Shown here: positions 8,457 to 17,050 of the stretch, piece by piece
Layout of the letters: each line of letters starts with the position of its first letter
How positions within the stretch are numbered: the first letter of the stretch is position 1
NCBI GenBank assembly: GCA_938002835.1
Contig: CALKZS010000082.1
Location: 1-53,775, forward strand
DNA length: 53,775 bases
Direction of reading: 5' to 3'
From: an uncultured Dokdonia sp.
GTDB taxonomy: Bacteria; Bacteroidota; Bacteroidia; Flavobacteriales; Flavobacteriaceae
The notes under the pieces: model-generated
What the model saw: only the letters and a program-made list of their open reading frames with translations
Told to the model about the DNA's origin: nothing
Databases searched by the model: none
Made by a program: the position numbers and the translations under genes

Positions 8457-10820
8457 TTGAATAGAAAAAAAGCAATCCAATATCTCAAAAAGCATAAAAT
8501 CAAAATTATAATTTTGACACTGGTTTTTGGGTATTGGTTGTTTTGTTTACCCAAACCTTTATTTAAGGATCCTCACGCTACGGTGGTAGAAAGTGTAGAA
8601 GGTAATCTTATGGGTGCTCGTATTGCAAGTGACGGCCAGTGGAGGTTTCCAGCTTTAGATAGCATTCCCTATAAATTTGAGCGATGCATATTGCTCTACG
8701 AAGATGAGTACTTTTATAAACATCCAGGTTTTAATCCTGTTGCGATGAGTAAAGCCATCTGGGGCAACTTAACTACAGATAGACGCCGTGGTGGGAGCAC
8801 ACTCACACAGCAAGTAATACGTTTATCTCGTAAAGGGCAAGAACGATCTTATGTCGAAAAGGCAGTAGAGCTTATAAAAGCAACACGTCTAGAAGCTGGA
8901 TATTCCAAACAAGAGATTCTTAATATGTATGCTACTTATGCACCTTTTGGAGGTAATGTAGTAGGACTTGAGACAGCCTCTTGGAGATATTATGGAGTGC
9001 CTTCATCACAATTGAGCTGGGGACAAATGGCAGCACTGGCAGTATTGCCCAATAACCCTAGTATGGTTAGACCAGGTAAAAATGAAACTAGATTCTTAAA
9101 AAAGCGCAATGCACTTCTCAAAAAACTTTTGAAATCTCAAGAAATAGATGAGATTGCATATGAGCTTGCATTACTAGAAGAATTACCTCAAAAACCATAT
9201 CCTTTACCACAGCTAGCACCGCATCTAGTAGAAACTATCAGACAGCAGTCTGAAGGAAAGCGCATAAAGACTACAATACAAACATCTGTACAGCAAGATC
9301 TCAATAGGCTTTCAGTAACTCACTATAATAATTTAAAGCAAAATGAGATTTATAACCTTGCTATTCTAGTAATGGATATTAAGGAAAAAAAGGTGATAGG
9401 ATATGTAGGTAATTCGCCCACAGATATAGAGCATCATAAAGATGTAGATATTGTCACAAAAAACCGAAGCACAGGAAGTACACTAAAACCTTTTTTATAT
9501 ACGGGAATGCTAGATGAAGGGATTATTTTGCCTAAAACTCTCGTAGCAGATATCCCAACAACGATAGGGACATATAGACCTCAGAATTTTAATAACGAAT
9601 ATGAAGGTGCTGTCTCTTCAGATAAAGCACTAGCAAGATCACTCAATGTGCCTGCAGTGAAAATGTTACGATCTTATGGGTTAGATAAATTTTATGGAGA
9701 CCTTAAGAAAATGAAATTAGGAGGCATTAATAAGCCTTCAAGTCATTATGGACTTGCGATGATCTTAGGAGGAGCAGAGAGTAGTCTTTTTGAGCTTACA
9801 AAAACCTATGCCGGTATGGCACATACACTACATACATTTACAAATACCTCAAGTGAGTATAGTAACGATGCTTTTGAGGGATACCGCTTTCGCGAAAGCG
9901 TAACAAACCAAAAAGACAAGGAACTACAAGGAGAACCCCCTATATTTTCTGCAGGAGCCATATACAATACATTAGAGACACTACGAAAAGTAAACCGACC
10001 GACAAGTGAAGAAAACTGGCAGTTTTATGAAGATGCACAACCTATTGCTTGGAAAACAGGAACCAGTTTTGGCTTTAAAGATGCCTGGGCAGTAGGAGTA
10101 ACTCCAGAGTATGCCATAGGAGTTTGGATTGGAAATGCAGATGGAGAAGGAAGACCTGGTATAACAGGAATTCAAGCAGCAGCGCCCTTATTTTTTGATG
10201 TACTGCGCAGTTTACCGTCCAACAGAAAATGGTTTGACACTCCATATGATGCACTTACTGAAGTAACGGTATGTAAAAAAAGTGGAATGAAAACGAGTGT
10301 CTATTGCCCAGAAACTGAGACATTATTAGTTCCTGTTGAAGGAGAAGAAAGTAGAGCGTGTCATTATCATAAACAAGTTTATGTGACACAAAATGAATCG
10401 TACAGAGTACATTCTGATTGTTATGAACTTGATGAGATGAAAGGAAAAACCTTTTTCTCACTTCCCACTGCAATGGAGTATTATTATGCATTAAAACATC
10501 CGGATTACAAAGAATTACCGCCATACCACCCAGATTGCAGTGCTACTGGGGAATTGCCACTCACATTTATATATCCTAAGGATAATGAAGCGGTATTATT
10601 ACCCAAGGACTTTGATGAGACTGTAAATGATGTCATCTTTAAGGTAGCACATCGCACTCCAGATATTAAGTTGTTTTGGTATTTAGACAATAAATTTGTT
10701 GGAAGTACAGAAGATTTTCACGAGCTAGCCATTGTACCTGAATCTGGCACATATATATTAACTGTAGTAGACGAAGAAGGTAATTCAGTGCAGAAGAAAA
10801 TAGAGATAATTAAAGCATAG
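8457..10820 (+). CDS. pbpC: Penicillin-binding protein 1C (bifunctional peptidoglycan synthase)
   Basis: Class A PBP of 787 aa. After a basic N-terminus and one membrane anchor (about residues 16-30) comes a GT51 glycosyltransferase domain with catalytic E82 in YEDEYFYKHPG and the RGGSTLTQQ motif (residues 111-119). The transpeptidase domain follows, with SxxK at S341-K344 (STLK), an SLN box and KTGT. A C-terminal PBP1C-type domain closes the protein. It synthesises and crosslinks peptidoglycan at the inner membrane. The start appears to be TTG at 8457: an in-frame stop lies just upstream and the next Met is beyond the membrane segment. It follows the alpha-2-macroglobulin gene by 34 bp, the usual pairing. 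A palindrome copy (9885-9900) encodes RFRES in the transpeptidase domain. Confidence 0.95.
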   Translation: MNRKKAIQYLKKHKIKIIILTLVFGYWLFCLPKPLFKDPHATVVESVEGNLMGARIASDGQWRFPALDSIPYKFERCILLYEDEYFYKHPGFNPVAMSKAIWGNLTTDRRRGGSTLTQQVIRLSRKGQERSYVEKAVELIKATRLEAGYSKQEILNMYATYAPFGGNVVGLETASWRYYGVPSSQLSWGQMAALAVLPNNPSMVRPGKNETRFLKKRNALLKKLLKSQEIDEIAYELALLEELPQKPYPLPQLAPHLVETIRQQSEGKRIKTTIQTSVQQDLNRLSVTHYNNLKQNEIYNLAILVMDIKEKKVIGYVGNSPTDIEHHKDVDIVTKNRSTGSTLKPFLYTGMLDEGIILPKTLVADIPTTIGTYRPQNFNNEYEGAVSSDKALARSLNVPAVKMLRSYGLDKFYGDLKKMKLGGINKPSSHYGLAMILGGAESSLFELTKTYAGMAHTLHTFTNTSSEYSNDAFEGYRFRESVTNQKDKELQGEPPIFSAGAIYNTLETLRKVNRPTSEENWQFYEDAQPIAWKTGTSFGFKDAWAVGVTPEYAIGVWIGNADGEGRPGITGIQAAAPLFFDVLRSLPSNRKWFDTPYDALTEVTVCKKSGMKTSVYCPETETLLVPVEGEESRACHYHKQVYVTQNESYRVHSDCYELDEMKGKTFFSLPTAMEYYYALKHPDYKELPPYHPDCSATGELPLTFIYPKDNEAVLLPKDFDETVNDVIFKVAHRTPDIKLFWYLDNKFVGSTEDFHELAIVPESGTYILTVVDEEGNSVQKKIEIIKA
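9885..9900. repeat. Perfect 16-bp palindrome (copy 3, in pbpC)
   Basis: Exact CGCTTTCGCGAAAGCG, read as RFRES between the SLN and KTGT motifs, probably in a surface loop. Confidence 0.95.
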
Positions 10821-10916
10821 GTATGGTCTCTACCTTTTATTGTGTCCTATTGCTATTCTAGAAAAAGAGGCTAAATTTTTTGTTCATACTTATCTGTAAA
10901 TGAGTTTGAAAAAAAA

Positions 10917-10932
10917 CATTTTCGCAAAAGCG
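10917..10932. repeat. Decayed palindrome copy
   Basis: CATTTTCGCAAAAGCG differs from the consensus at three positions, all C-to-T or G-to-A transitions. It lies where the -33 region of the pepP promoter would fall. Confidence 0.5.
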
Positions 10933-10944
10933 TACCCAAATTTG

Positions 10945-10952
10945 TATTTTTG
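10945..10952 (+). promoter_or_regulatory. -7 element TATTTTTG upstream of pepP
   Basis: Exact TAnnTTTG match 54 bp before the ATG at 11007. The -33 position overlaps the decayed palindrome (TTTTCG at about 10919-10924). Confidence 0.45.
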
Positions 10953-11006
10953 ATAAAACTGAGTTATTAACTTAAACTAGACACCTACCTCTGTCAGGTG
11001 ACAATT

Positions 11007-12299
11007 ATGAAATACAACCCAATAGATAGTTCCCTTTTTGTAAAAAACCGTAAAAATTTTATGGTTCAAATGAAGCCTAATAGCCTTGCCGTTTTTAATA
11101 GTAACGATATATATCCTATAAGTGCAGATAGCACTATTCCTTTTGAACAACACAGAGATATTTTTTATCTGAGCGGTGTAGATCAAGAAGAGAGTATTCT
11201 TATGCTTTTTCCTGATTGTCCTAAAGAGCAATACCGCGAGATATTATTTCTTAAAGAAACAAATGAACATATTGCGATTTGGGAAGGTGAAAAACTTACT
11301 AAAGAAACTGCCTTTAAAACCGCTGGCATAACAACTGTTTTCTGGTTACAAGATCTTGAGAAAATATTTGGAGAACTAATGACCTATGCAGATACTGTAT
11401 ATGTAAATACAAATGAACATTACAGAGCTTCTGTAGAAACCGAAACTCGTGAAGATCGATTTACAAAATGGTGGAAAGCAAAATACCCAGCTCATAGCGT
11501 TGCTAAGAGTAATCCTATTTTACAACGGTTGCGTTCTGTAAAAGATCAAATAGAAATAGATCTTATGCAACACGCTTGTAATATCACAGACAAAGGATTT
11601 AGAAGAGTGCTAGATTTTGTAAAACCTGGTGTATGGGAATATGAGATAGAGGCAGAACTCATACACGAGTTTATACGTAACCGCTCTAAAGGATTTGCAT
11701 ATACCCCTATTATTGCTTCTGGAAACAATGCAAATGTGTTACACTATATAGAAAACAATCAGCAATGTAAAGATGGAGACTTGATATTAATGGATGTTGC
11801 TGCAGAGTATGCAAACTACGCTAGTGATCTTTCTAGAACAATACCTGTAAATGGACGATATACAGATCGTCAAAAAGCTGTATATAATGCTGTACTTCGT
11901 GTAAAAGATGAGGCTACTAAACTTCTCACTCCTGGAACACTCTGGACAGAATATCACATAGAAGTAGGTAAAATGATGACTTCAGCACTACTGGGTTTAG
12001 GCTTACTAGATAAAGTAGATGTTGCAAATGAAAATCCAGACTGGCCAGCATATAAAAAATACTTTATGCACGGTACTTCACATCATATAGGTCTTGATAC
12101 TCACGATTATGGACTACTACACGAACCTATGCAAGCAAATAATGTGTTTACTGTAGAACCTGGCATTTATATACCCGATGAAGGTTTTGGAATACGTATA
12201 GAAGATGATGTTGTAATACAACAAAATGGTGATCCTTTAAATCTTATGGGACACATTCCTATTACTGTTGAAGAAATTGAAGATCTTATGAATAAGTAA
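11007..12299 (+). CDS. pepP: Xaa-Pro aminopeptidase (aminopeptidase P, M24B)
   Basis: Metallopeptidase removing the N-terminal residue before proline. The N-terminal creatinase-like domain is followed by the pita-bread M24 fold with all five metal ligands: D263, D274, H359, E384 and E399 (LMDVAAEYANYASDLS, HGTSHHIGLDTHD, VEPGIYIP, IRIEDD). I chose ATG at 11007 (MKYNPIDSSLF) rather than an in-frame GTG three codons upstream, because related proteins begin with this motif. The length of 430 aa is normal. Downstream are a palindrome copy and a bidirectional terminator shared with lysC. Cytoplasmic, as no signal peptide is seen. Confidence 0.93.
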   Translation: MKYNPIDSSLFVKNRKNFMVQMKPNSLAVFNSNDIYPISADSTIPFEQHRDIFYLSGVDQEESILMLFPDCPKEQYREILFLKETNEHIAIWEGEKLTKETAFKTAGITTVFWLQDLEKIFGELMTYADTVYVNTNEHYRASVETETREDRFTKWWKAKYPAHSVAKSNPILQRLRSVKDQIEIDLMQHACNITDKGFRRVLDFVKPGVWEYEIEAELIHEFIRNRSKGFAYTPIIASGNNANVLHYIENNQQCKDGDLILMDVAAEYANYASDLSRTIPVNGRYTDRQKAVYNAVLRVKDEATKLLTPGTLWTEYHIEVGKMMTSALLGLGLLDKVDVANENPDWPAYKKYFMHGTSHHIGLDTHDYGLLHEPMQANNVFTVEPGIYIPDEGFGIRIEDDVVIQQNGDPLNLMGHIPITVEEIEDLMNK

Positions 12300-12368
12300 A
12301 TAACACGGGTGGGAGCTTTTAGCACTTAGCTATTGGCTGATATTCACATCAAAAAACTATTTTTATTA

Positions 12369-12384
12369 CGCTTTCGCGAAAGCG
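12369..12384. repeat. Perfect 16-bp palindrome (copy 4, intergenic)
   Basis: Exact copy between convergent pepP and lysC. It ends 10 bp before the terminator stem at 12395. Flanking A and T extend it to 18 bp. Confidence 0.95.
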
Positions 12385-12394
12385 TATAAAAACA

Positions 12395-12428
12395 AAAGCC
12401 CAATATCTTTTTACAGATATTGGGCTTT
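12395..12428. terminator. Bidirectional terminator between pepP and lysC
   Basis: A 14-bp perfect stem (AAAGCCCAATATCT paired with AGATATTGGGCTTT) with a 6-nt loop. It is T-rich on the plus side and A-rich at the other end, so it can serve both convergent genes. Confidence 0.9.
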
Positions 12429-12460
12429 CTAACTAACTACTAAAATATAATAAAGGAAAT

Positions 12461-13789
12461 CTATGCAGAAACTACTTGAGTAAATACGTAGTTCTGTAAC
12501 AGTTCTAATGCACGTTGTTTATCTTCTGTTGCAACAAGTAATGATATGTTATTATTACTACCTCCATAAGAAATCATACGTACGTTTACATCTTTTAAAA
12601 TCTGAAAAAGCTTGTGTGTATTTTGATCTGAACTAATATTATGACCCACAAGACAAATAATAGTTTGCTCTTTATCTACAGTAACTTGTGCAAATTGTGA
12701 CAGCTCGTCTTCAATAGCTTGTAAATTACTAATATTATCTATCGTAAGTGATACCGCTATCTCAGAAGTAGTAATCATATCTATAGATGTTTCATAACGC
12801 TGAAAAATCTCAAACACACTACTTAAAAACCCGTGAGCTTGTAACATCCTACCAGATTTTATCTTAAGCGCTGTGATACCGTCTTTTGCAGCAATAGCCT
12901 TAATTCCTTCTCCCTGAGCACGATGTGTGATAATAGAACCCTTTGCGTCTTTATCCATTGTATTTTTAAGATGCAATGGGATATTATCTTCTCTTAAAGG
13001 CTGTACTGTCTGTGGGTGTAATATTTTTGCTCCAAAATAAGCTAGCTCTGCAGCTTCATCATAAGAAAGTTCTGGAATGGCGTGTGTCTCTGCTACAAAA
13101 CGAGGGTCATTGTTATGAAAACCATCTATATCTGTCCAGATTTGAACTTCGCTTGCTTGTATTGCTGCTCCTACGATAGTTGCAGTATAATCACTCCCTC
13201 CTCGCTGTAGATTTGATATTTGCCCAGCATAATTACGACAGATAAAACCTTGCGTGATATATATATCTGCATCACCCGTATCCTCTATCACACGATTTAA
13301 GTTCTGACGTATATAATATGTATCTGGCTCATTTTCTTTATCAATGCGCATAAACTCTAATGCAGGCAATAACGCTGTAGACACTCCTTCTTGTTGTAAA
13401 TAATGTGCAAATATATAAGTAGAAAGTAACTCACCTTTTGAGACAAATTCATCTGTAACAGCTTGTGTATACTCTGTAGATCTTGTTAAGTTTTCTAAAC
13501 TAGAAAATATCTCGTCTACATATCCTCTTACTTTTGCTCGTATTTTATCATTAGTATATAAATTTTCAAGTACATCATCATAGTGTTTTTGTAACTCTCC
13601 TACTAGTTCATATGCAGTAGCAATCTCTCCCATTTGAGTAGCATCTGCTATTTGTACAAGAGCATTTGTAGTTCCAGACATTGCAGAGAGTACTACAATT
13701 TTAGGTGCTCGCGTGTCTATAATATCACGCACTTGCTTCATATTTTCTACAGATCCTACAGAGGTTCCTCCAAATTTTAATACTTGCAT
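12461..13789 (-). CDS. lysC: Aspartate kinase (monofunctional)
   Basis: Phosphorylates aspartate, the first step to lysine, threonine, methionine and diaminopimelate. The N-terminal KFGGTSVG (residues 5-12) and the LQRGGSDYTATI segment are the kinase signatures. The C-terminal third holds the tandem ACT domains that normally bind the feedback amino acid. I chose the ATG at 13789 (MQVLKFGG). An upstream in-frame GTG at 13810 would sit inside a perfect -7 element and is therefore unlikely. The length is 442 aa. The gene is divergent from an ACT-domain protein, with a 102-bp promoter region between them, and convergent with pepP. Confidence 0.95.
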   Translation of the reverse strand: MQVLKFGGTSVGSVENMKQVRDIIDTRAPKIVVLSAMSGTTNALVQIADATQMGEIATAYELVGELQKHYDDVLENLYTNDKIRAKVRGYVDEIFSSLENLTRSTEYTQAVTDEFVSKGELLSTYIFAHYLQQEGVSTALLPALEFMRIDKENEPDTYYIRQNLNRVIEDTGDADIYITQGFICRNYAGQISNLQRGGSDYTATIVGAAIQASEVQIWTDIDGFHNNDPRFVAETHAIPELSYDEAAELAYFGAKILHPQTVQPLREDNIPLHLKNTMDKDAKGSIITHRAQGEGIKAIAAKDGITALKIKSGRMLQAHGFLSSVFEIFQRYETSIDMITTSEIAVSLTIDNISNLQAIEDELSQFAQVTVDKEQTIICLVGHNISSDQNTHKLFQILKDVNVRMISYGGSNNNISLLVATEDKQRALELLQNYVFTQVVSA

Positions 13790-13809
13790 CTTCTTATTAT
13801 TTGAGAACA

Positions 13810-13817
13810 CAAATCTA
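13810..13817 (-). promoter_or_regulatory. -7 element TAGATTTG for lysC
   Basis: On the minus strand this is an exact TAnnTTTG, 20 bp before the lysC ATG. It decides the lysC start against the upstream GTG. No good -33 is seen. Confidence 0.5.
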
Positions 13818-13859
13818 GAAGAGTTTTCAATAGTGTAATAATAAATAAAGAAAAAAGAC

Positions 13860-13867
13860 TAAATTTG
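13860..13867 (+). promoter_or_regulatory. -7 element TAAATTTG for the ACT-domain gene
   Basis: Exact TAnnTTTG, 24 bp before the TTG start at 13892. With the lysC element it forms a back-to-back promoter pair about 43 bp apart. Confidence 0.45.
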
Positions 13868-13891
13868 AACAAAATGTTAATTATATAACAA

Positions 13892-14548
13892 TTGAGAACA
13901 ATCGCCGACTGTGTTACCGAAATTATTGGGAGTCAACCTTACATAGAAGAAGCTCTTTCCCAGAAGATTATTAATTATGCTGCACTTGCAGAAAGTTTAA
14001 ATGGACGCATTTCTATAATGTTATCAAAGCCTGTAAAAAACGGTGCTATCTTGATGGCCTTGCGACGTTATGCTGCTCCTACAGAGACTAAAAAATCAAT
14101 GCGTCTTAAAGAAGTACTTTCTAATCTAGGAGATATTACCGTGCGTTCTAACTTAGTAGATTTTACCTTTCTTAATTCTGGCACACTGATTCAAAACCAC
14201 GCTCAGATATTGAGTACTGTTGCACAGAATCCACAAATATTTTATGCTTTTACTCGCGGTATGCACGAAAGTACACTTATTATATCTGCAAAAGAAACAG
14301 ATCGCATTAAAGAACATTTTAAAGATGAGACGATCTTAGAATTTAAAGAAATGCTTTCTGCAATAAGTATTAGATTACCTGAGGGAAATGCTACAGTTGC
14401 TGGTTTATATTACCAGATATTTAAAAGTCTGGCTTGGGAAGGTATCTCTTTGCACGAAGTCATCTCTACAACAAATGAGTTTATTATTCTTGTAGAAGAT
14501 CACCTAGTAGAACGTGCTTTTTCGGTTATAAAAAAGCTTAAGATATAA
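13892..14548 (+). CDS. ACT-domain protein divergent from lysC
   Basis: A 218-aa protein whose last 60 residues (LPEGNATVAGLYY... NEFIILVEDHLVERAFSVI) look like an ACT regulatory domain of the aspartokinase type. The N-terminal 60 residues are helical and could be a small winged-helix or dimerisation module, but no clear helix-turn-helix is visible. No kinase motif is present. The start is TTG at 13892; an ATG at 13874 in the same frame runs into a stop. Its position back-to-back with lysC suggests a role in sensing an aspartate-family amino acid, which is inference. Its 3' end overlaps the convergent brnQ gene by 11 bp. Confidence 0.65.
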   Translation: MRTIADCVTEIIGSQPYIEEALSQKIINYAALAESLNGRISIMLSKPVKNGAILMALRRYAAPTETKKSMRLKEVLSNLGDITVRSNLVDFTFLNSGTLIQNHAQILSTVAQNPQIFYAFTRGMHESTLIISAKETDRIKEHFKDETILEFKEMLSAISIRLPEGNATVAGLYYQIFKSLAWEGISLHEVISTTNEFIILVEDHLVERAFSVIKKLKI

Positions 14549-15827
14549 AGGTGTTTGTATCACGCTTTCGCGAAAGCGTAATTACATTCACTAAAATAAA
14601 AGTAACTACTGCTGGTAATAGCCAACTTAGATTAACTGTCCCTAAAGGGAGAAATTCCAAAACAGGTTTCATTGCATCTTTAAATCCTATAGCTGCCCAA
14701 AAATCTGGTGCACTAAAAAAGATAGTTACTACAACTACAATCTTAAACACAATTCTGGAAGCATATTTTTGAGGAATTGCATTAAGCAAAATAAGCACAA
14801 TTGTCACTGGATAAATAAACATTAATGCTGGAATCGCCACTACAATAATAGAATGTACATCAAGTTGCCCCATCAATACTCCTAAAATAGCTCCTAAAAT
14901 TGCGGTCACTTTATAAGCACTTTCAGAATTATTAAATAATCCTTTTATAAAATCTGCTGTTCCTGTAATGATTCCTACAGCGGTGGTAAAACACGCTAAG
15001 CTCACTAATACTCCTAAAACATTAGCTCCTATTGCGCCTAGAGTTTCTGTACTTAAAAATTGTAATAATGCTGTACGATCTGTATGTTCCATACCGCCGC
15101 TTTGTAATGACCCTAAAAAGATCAAACCACCATAAATAACTAATAACCCCAACCCCGCAATGATACCTGCGTTAGTGATAATGGTTTTATTTTCTTCAAT
15201 AGATCTATTTTTAAATCTTAAGGATATCACAATCACACCTCCAACAACGACGCCTCCTATAGCATCAAAGGTTTGATACCCTTCTAAAATTCCACTTGTA
15301 AATGTGCTATCAAAAATAGAAACCCTTAGAGTTTGATAATCTCCCATAACTCCTATCCCTATAATCAATAGTAGAATAAGTATAATAGCTGGGGTGAGGT
15401 ATTTTCCAATCAGATCCATTATTTTAGATCTGTTTAACGCAAATACTAAAACTAGTATAAAATAGATACTACTTAACATCCAGCTAGATATGTCAAAATA
15501 AGGTGCTATAGCCATTTCATAAGTAACAGAAGCTGTACGAGGAGCTGGCAAGGCTATAGAAATAGTATAGATAATAAGACAGTATATAAGTGCAAACAAT
15601 GGAGATACTTTTTTTGCAAAGTCCATCATCGTTCCTTGCAATCTTGCGTGACCGTAGATAGCTAATATAGGAATGATTACTGCGGAGATAGTAAAACCTA
15701 ATAACACAAAAAACCAAGAGCTACCTGCGTTATAACCAAGAAAAGAAGGTAATATGAGGTTTCCCGCTCCAAAAAATAATGAAAATAGTGCAAAAGCGGT
15801 AATAAAAGTTTGTTTGGTCATTTTCAT
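14538..15827 (-). CDS. brnQ: Branched-chain amino acid carrier, LIVCS family (BrnQ)
   Basis: Inner-membrane symporter for leucine, isoleucine and valine. About twelve hydrophobic segments are visible, starting with TKQTFITAFALFSLFFGAGN, and the N-terminal FGAGNLILP motif is typical of BrnQ. I set the start at the ATG 15827 (MKMTKQTF). An upstream start would add a non-conserved 27-residue tail that crosses into the divergent hydrolase gene. The extreme C-terminus is encoded by a palindrome copy (14563-14578), giving LSRKRDTNTFIS, a basic tail after the last membrane segment. The gene end overlaps the convergent ACT-domain gene by 11 bp. The neighbourhood of lysC, ACT protein and BrnQ hints at amino acid homeostasis. 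Confidence 0.92.
   Translation of the reverse strand: MKMTKQTFITAFALFSLFFGAGNLILPSFLGYNAGSSWFFVLLGFTISAVIIPILAIYGHARLQGTMMDFAKKVSPLFALIYCLIIYTISIALPAPRTASVTYEMAIAPYFDISSWMLSSIYFILVLVFALNRSKIMDLIGKYLTPAIILILLLIIGIGVMGDYQTLRVSIFDSTFTSGILEGYQTFDAIGGVVVGGVIVISLRFKNRSIEENKTIITNAGIIAGLGLLVIYGGLIFLGSLQSGGMEHTDRTALLQFLSTETLGAIGANVLGVLVSLACFTTAVGIITGTADFIKGLFNNSESAYKVTAILGAILGVLMGQLDVHSIIVVAIPALMFIYPVTIVLILLNAIPQKYASRIVFKIVVVVTIFFSAPDFWAAIGFKDAMKPVLEFLPLGTVNLSWLLPAVVTFILVNVITLSRKRDTNTFIS
14563..14578. repeat. Perfect 16-bp palindrome (copy 5, 3' end of brnQ)
   Basis: Exact copy close to the convergent gene ends. It encodes LSRKR in the final residues of BrnQ on the minus strand. Confidence 0.95.
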
Positions 15828-15863
15828 AGGTTGGATGATATTTGCCGTTGAAGATAATAACAA

Positions 15864-16637
15864 ATGAACATCAATTACAAAGACGCTAGTATATTTTATA
15901 CAGATCAAGGTTCTGGATTTCCTGTAATCTTACTTCACGGTTTTTTAGAGAACCATTCAATGTGGAGTCCTTTTCTAAAACAGCTCACATTATCATACAG
16001 AGTGATTTGCATTGATCTTTTAGGTCACGGCAATACAGAATGCATAGGTTATGTTCATTCTATGGAAGATATGGCAGAAGCTGTAAATGCCGTTATTAGT
16101 CATTTAGATATTAATACCGCTCAACTAATAGGGCACTCTATGGGTGGATATGTAGGTCTTGCTTTTGCAAAAGCGCATCCTCAAAAAACCACTGCTTTAT
16201 GTTTATTAAACTCAACACCAGAACAAGATAGTAAAGAACGTAAAGAACTCCGTAAACGAGCAATAGTAATGGCAAAAACGCAATACAATCAACTTGTGCG
16301 TATGTCATTTGTAAATTTATTTGACAAAATAACTAAAGAACAACATTCATTAGAAATCAAAAAAGCAATTAGGGAAGCATTAAAAACACCTATTCAAGGA
16401 TTTATAGCTGCCCATTCAGGAATGAGCAACCGAGATGATTTTGTTGCTTTCTTCAAAACATCTACATTTAAAACGGGAATGGTTTTAGGAAAAAATGATT
16501 GGATTATTAATGCAGAAAAACACTTAGTAGATTATGAGTCGCACGTAGACTTTTTTAAATTGATAGATAGCGGGCATATGTCACATATTTCAAAAAAGAA
16601 TGATACAAATAATGCTCTATTACATTTTCTATCTTGA
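15864..16637 (+). CDS. Alpha/beta hydrolase
   Basis: A 257-aa alpha/beta-hydrolase fold protein. The oxyanion-hole HG is in LLHGFLENH (residues 23-31). The nucleophile elbow is GHSMGG with S92, and the general base is probably H238 in DSGHMSH. An acid in GKNDWII completes a plausible triad. The substrate is unknown; MhpC-like esterases share this layout. No signal peptide. It is divergent from brnQ with only 36 bp between starts, so the promoters must overlap. A decayed palindrome (16160-16175) encodes AFAKAHP just after the nucleophile helix. Confidence 0.85.
   Translation: MNINYKDASIFYTDQGSGFPVILLHGFLENHSMWSPFLKQLTLSYRVICIDLLGHGNTECIGYVHSMEDMAEAVNAVISHLDINTAQLIGHSMGGYVGLAFAKAHPQKTTALCLLNSTPEQDSKERKELRKRAIVMAKTQYNQLVRMSFVNLFDKITKEQHSLEIKKAIREALKTPIQGFIAAHSGMSNRDDFVAFFKTSTFKTGMVLGKNDWIINAEKHLVDYESHVDFFKLIDSGHMSHISKKNDTNNALLHFLS
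16160..16175. repeat. Decayed palindrome copy in hydrolase gene
   Basis: TGCTTTTGCAAAAGCG: three CpG-site transitions from the consensus, read as AFAKA. Confidence 0.6.
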
Positions 16638-16734
16638 TTAAAAAATCCATACAATTAACTAGTAAAAAGCATTTTGGGCGCTTTCTAATTATAAAATCAC
16701 ATCTAAATGTTAAAATATTTGTGAATTTTGCCGA

Positions 16735-16742
16735 TAAATTTG
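16735..16742 (+). promoter_or_regulatory. -7 element TAAATTTG
   Basis: Exact TAnnTTTG 53 bp before the small gene at 16796. TTTG motifs lie upstream at 16718 and 16727, but the spacing is short. Confidence 0.4.
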
Positions 16743-16795
16743 TGTATTTCATAGATTTTTAATTACTTACCTATAATTAAATCCTCCTTTATGAT

Positions 16796-17050
16796 ATGAA
16801 GCCTACTAATTTAAAAACTGAAAAGTCTACAAATAAACCTTTTAACCACATTACCTGTAGAATATTTGGACACAAATATCGTATCACAAAACGTTATGAG
16901 TCAAATATTAAAGAGTTTGAATGTGCTCATTGTAAAAAACAATATACTTTAGATGCGTATGGAAACTATACGCCTCTCACTGATAAGCTAAAGAGCATTA
17001 ATGAAATGTATGAGAATTTTTATGTTAAAAAATTTTCTCACTTTTCTTAA
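16796..17050 (+). CDS. Small protein with a CxxC zinc-ribbon-like motif
   Basis: An 84-aa protein of unknown function. It has C...FGHKYR in the first third and CAHCKKQY in the middle, so a Cys/His metal site (C, H, CxxC) is plausible. It resembles the layout of short DUF1660-type proteins, but I do not claim that family. The C-terminal 30 residues are helical. The start is ATG at 16796; an ATG at 16791 is out of frame and stops immediately. Its end overlaps the convergent thiL gene by 4 bp. Confidence 0.6.
   Translation: MKPTNLKTEKSTNKPFNHITCRIFGHKYRITKRYESNIKEFECAHCKKQYTLDAYGNYTPLTDKLKSINEMYENFYVKKFSHFS

Noticed and set aside
10819-10840. Weak hairpin AGGTA...TACCT with T-rich tail after pbpC
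   Set aside because: Only a 5-bp stem; not strong enough to call a terminator.
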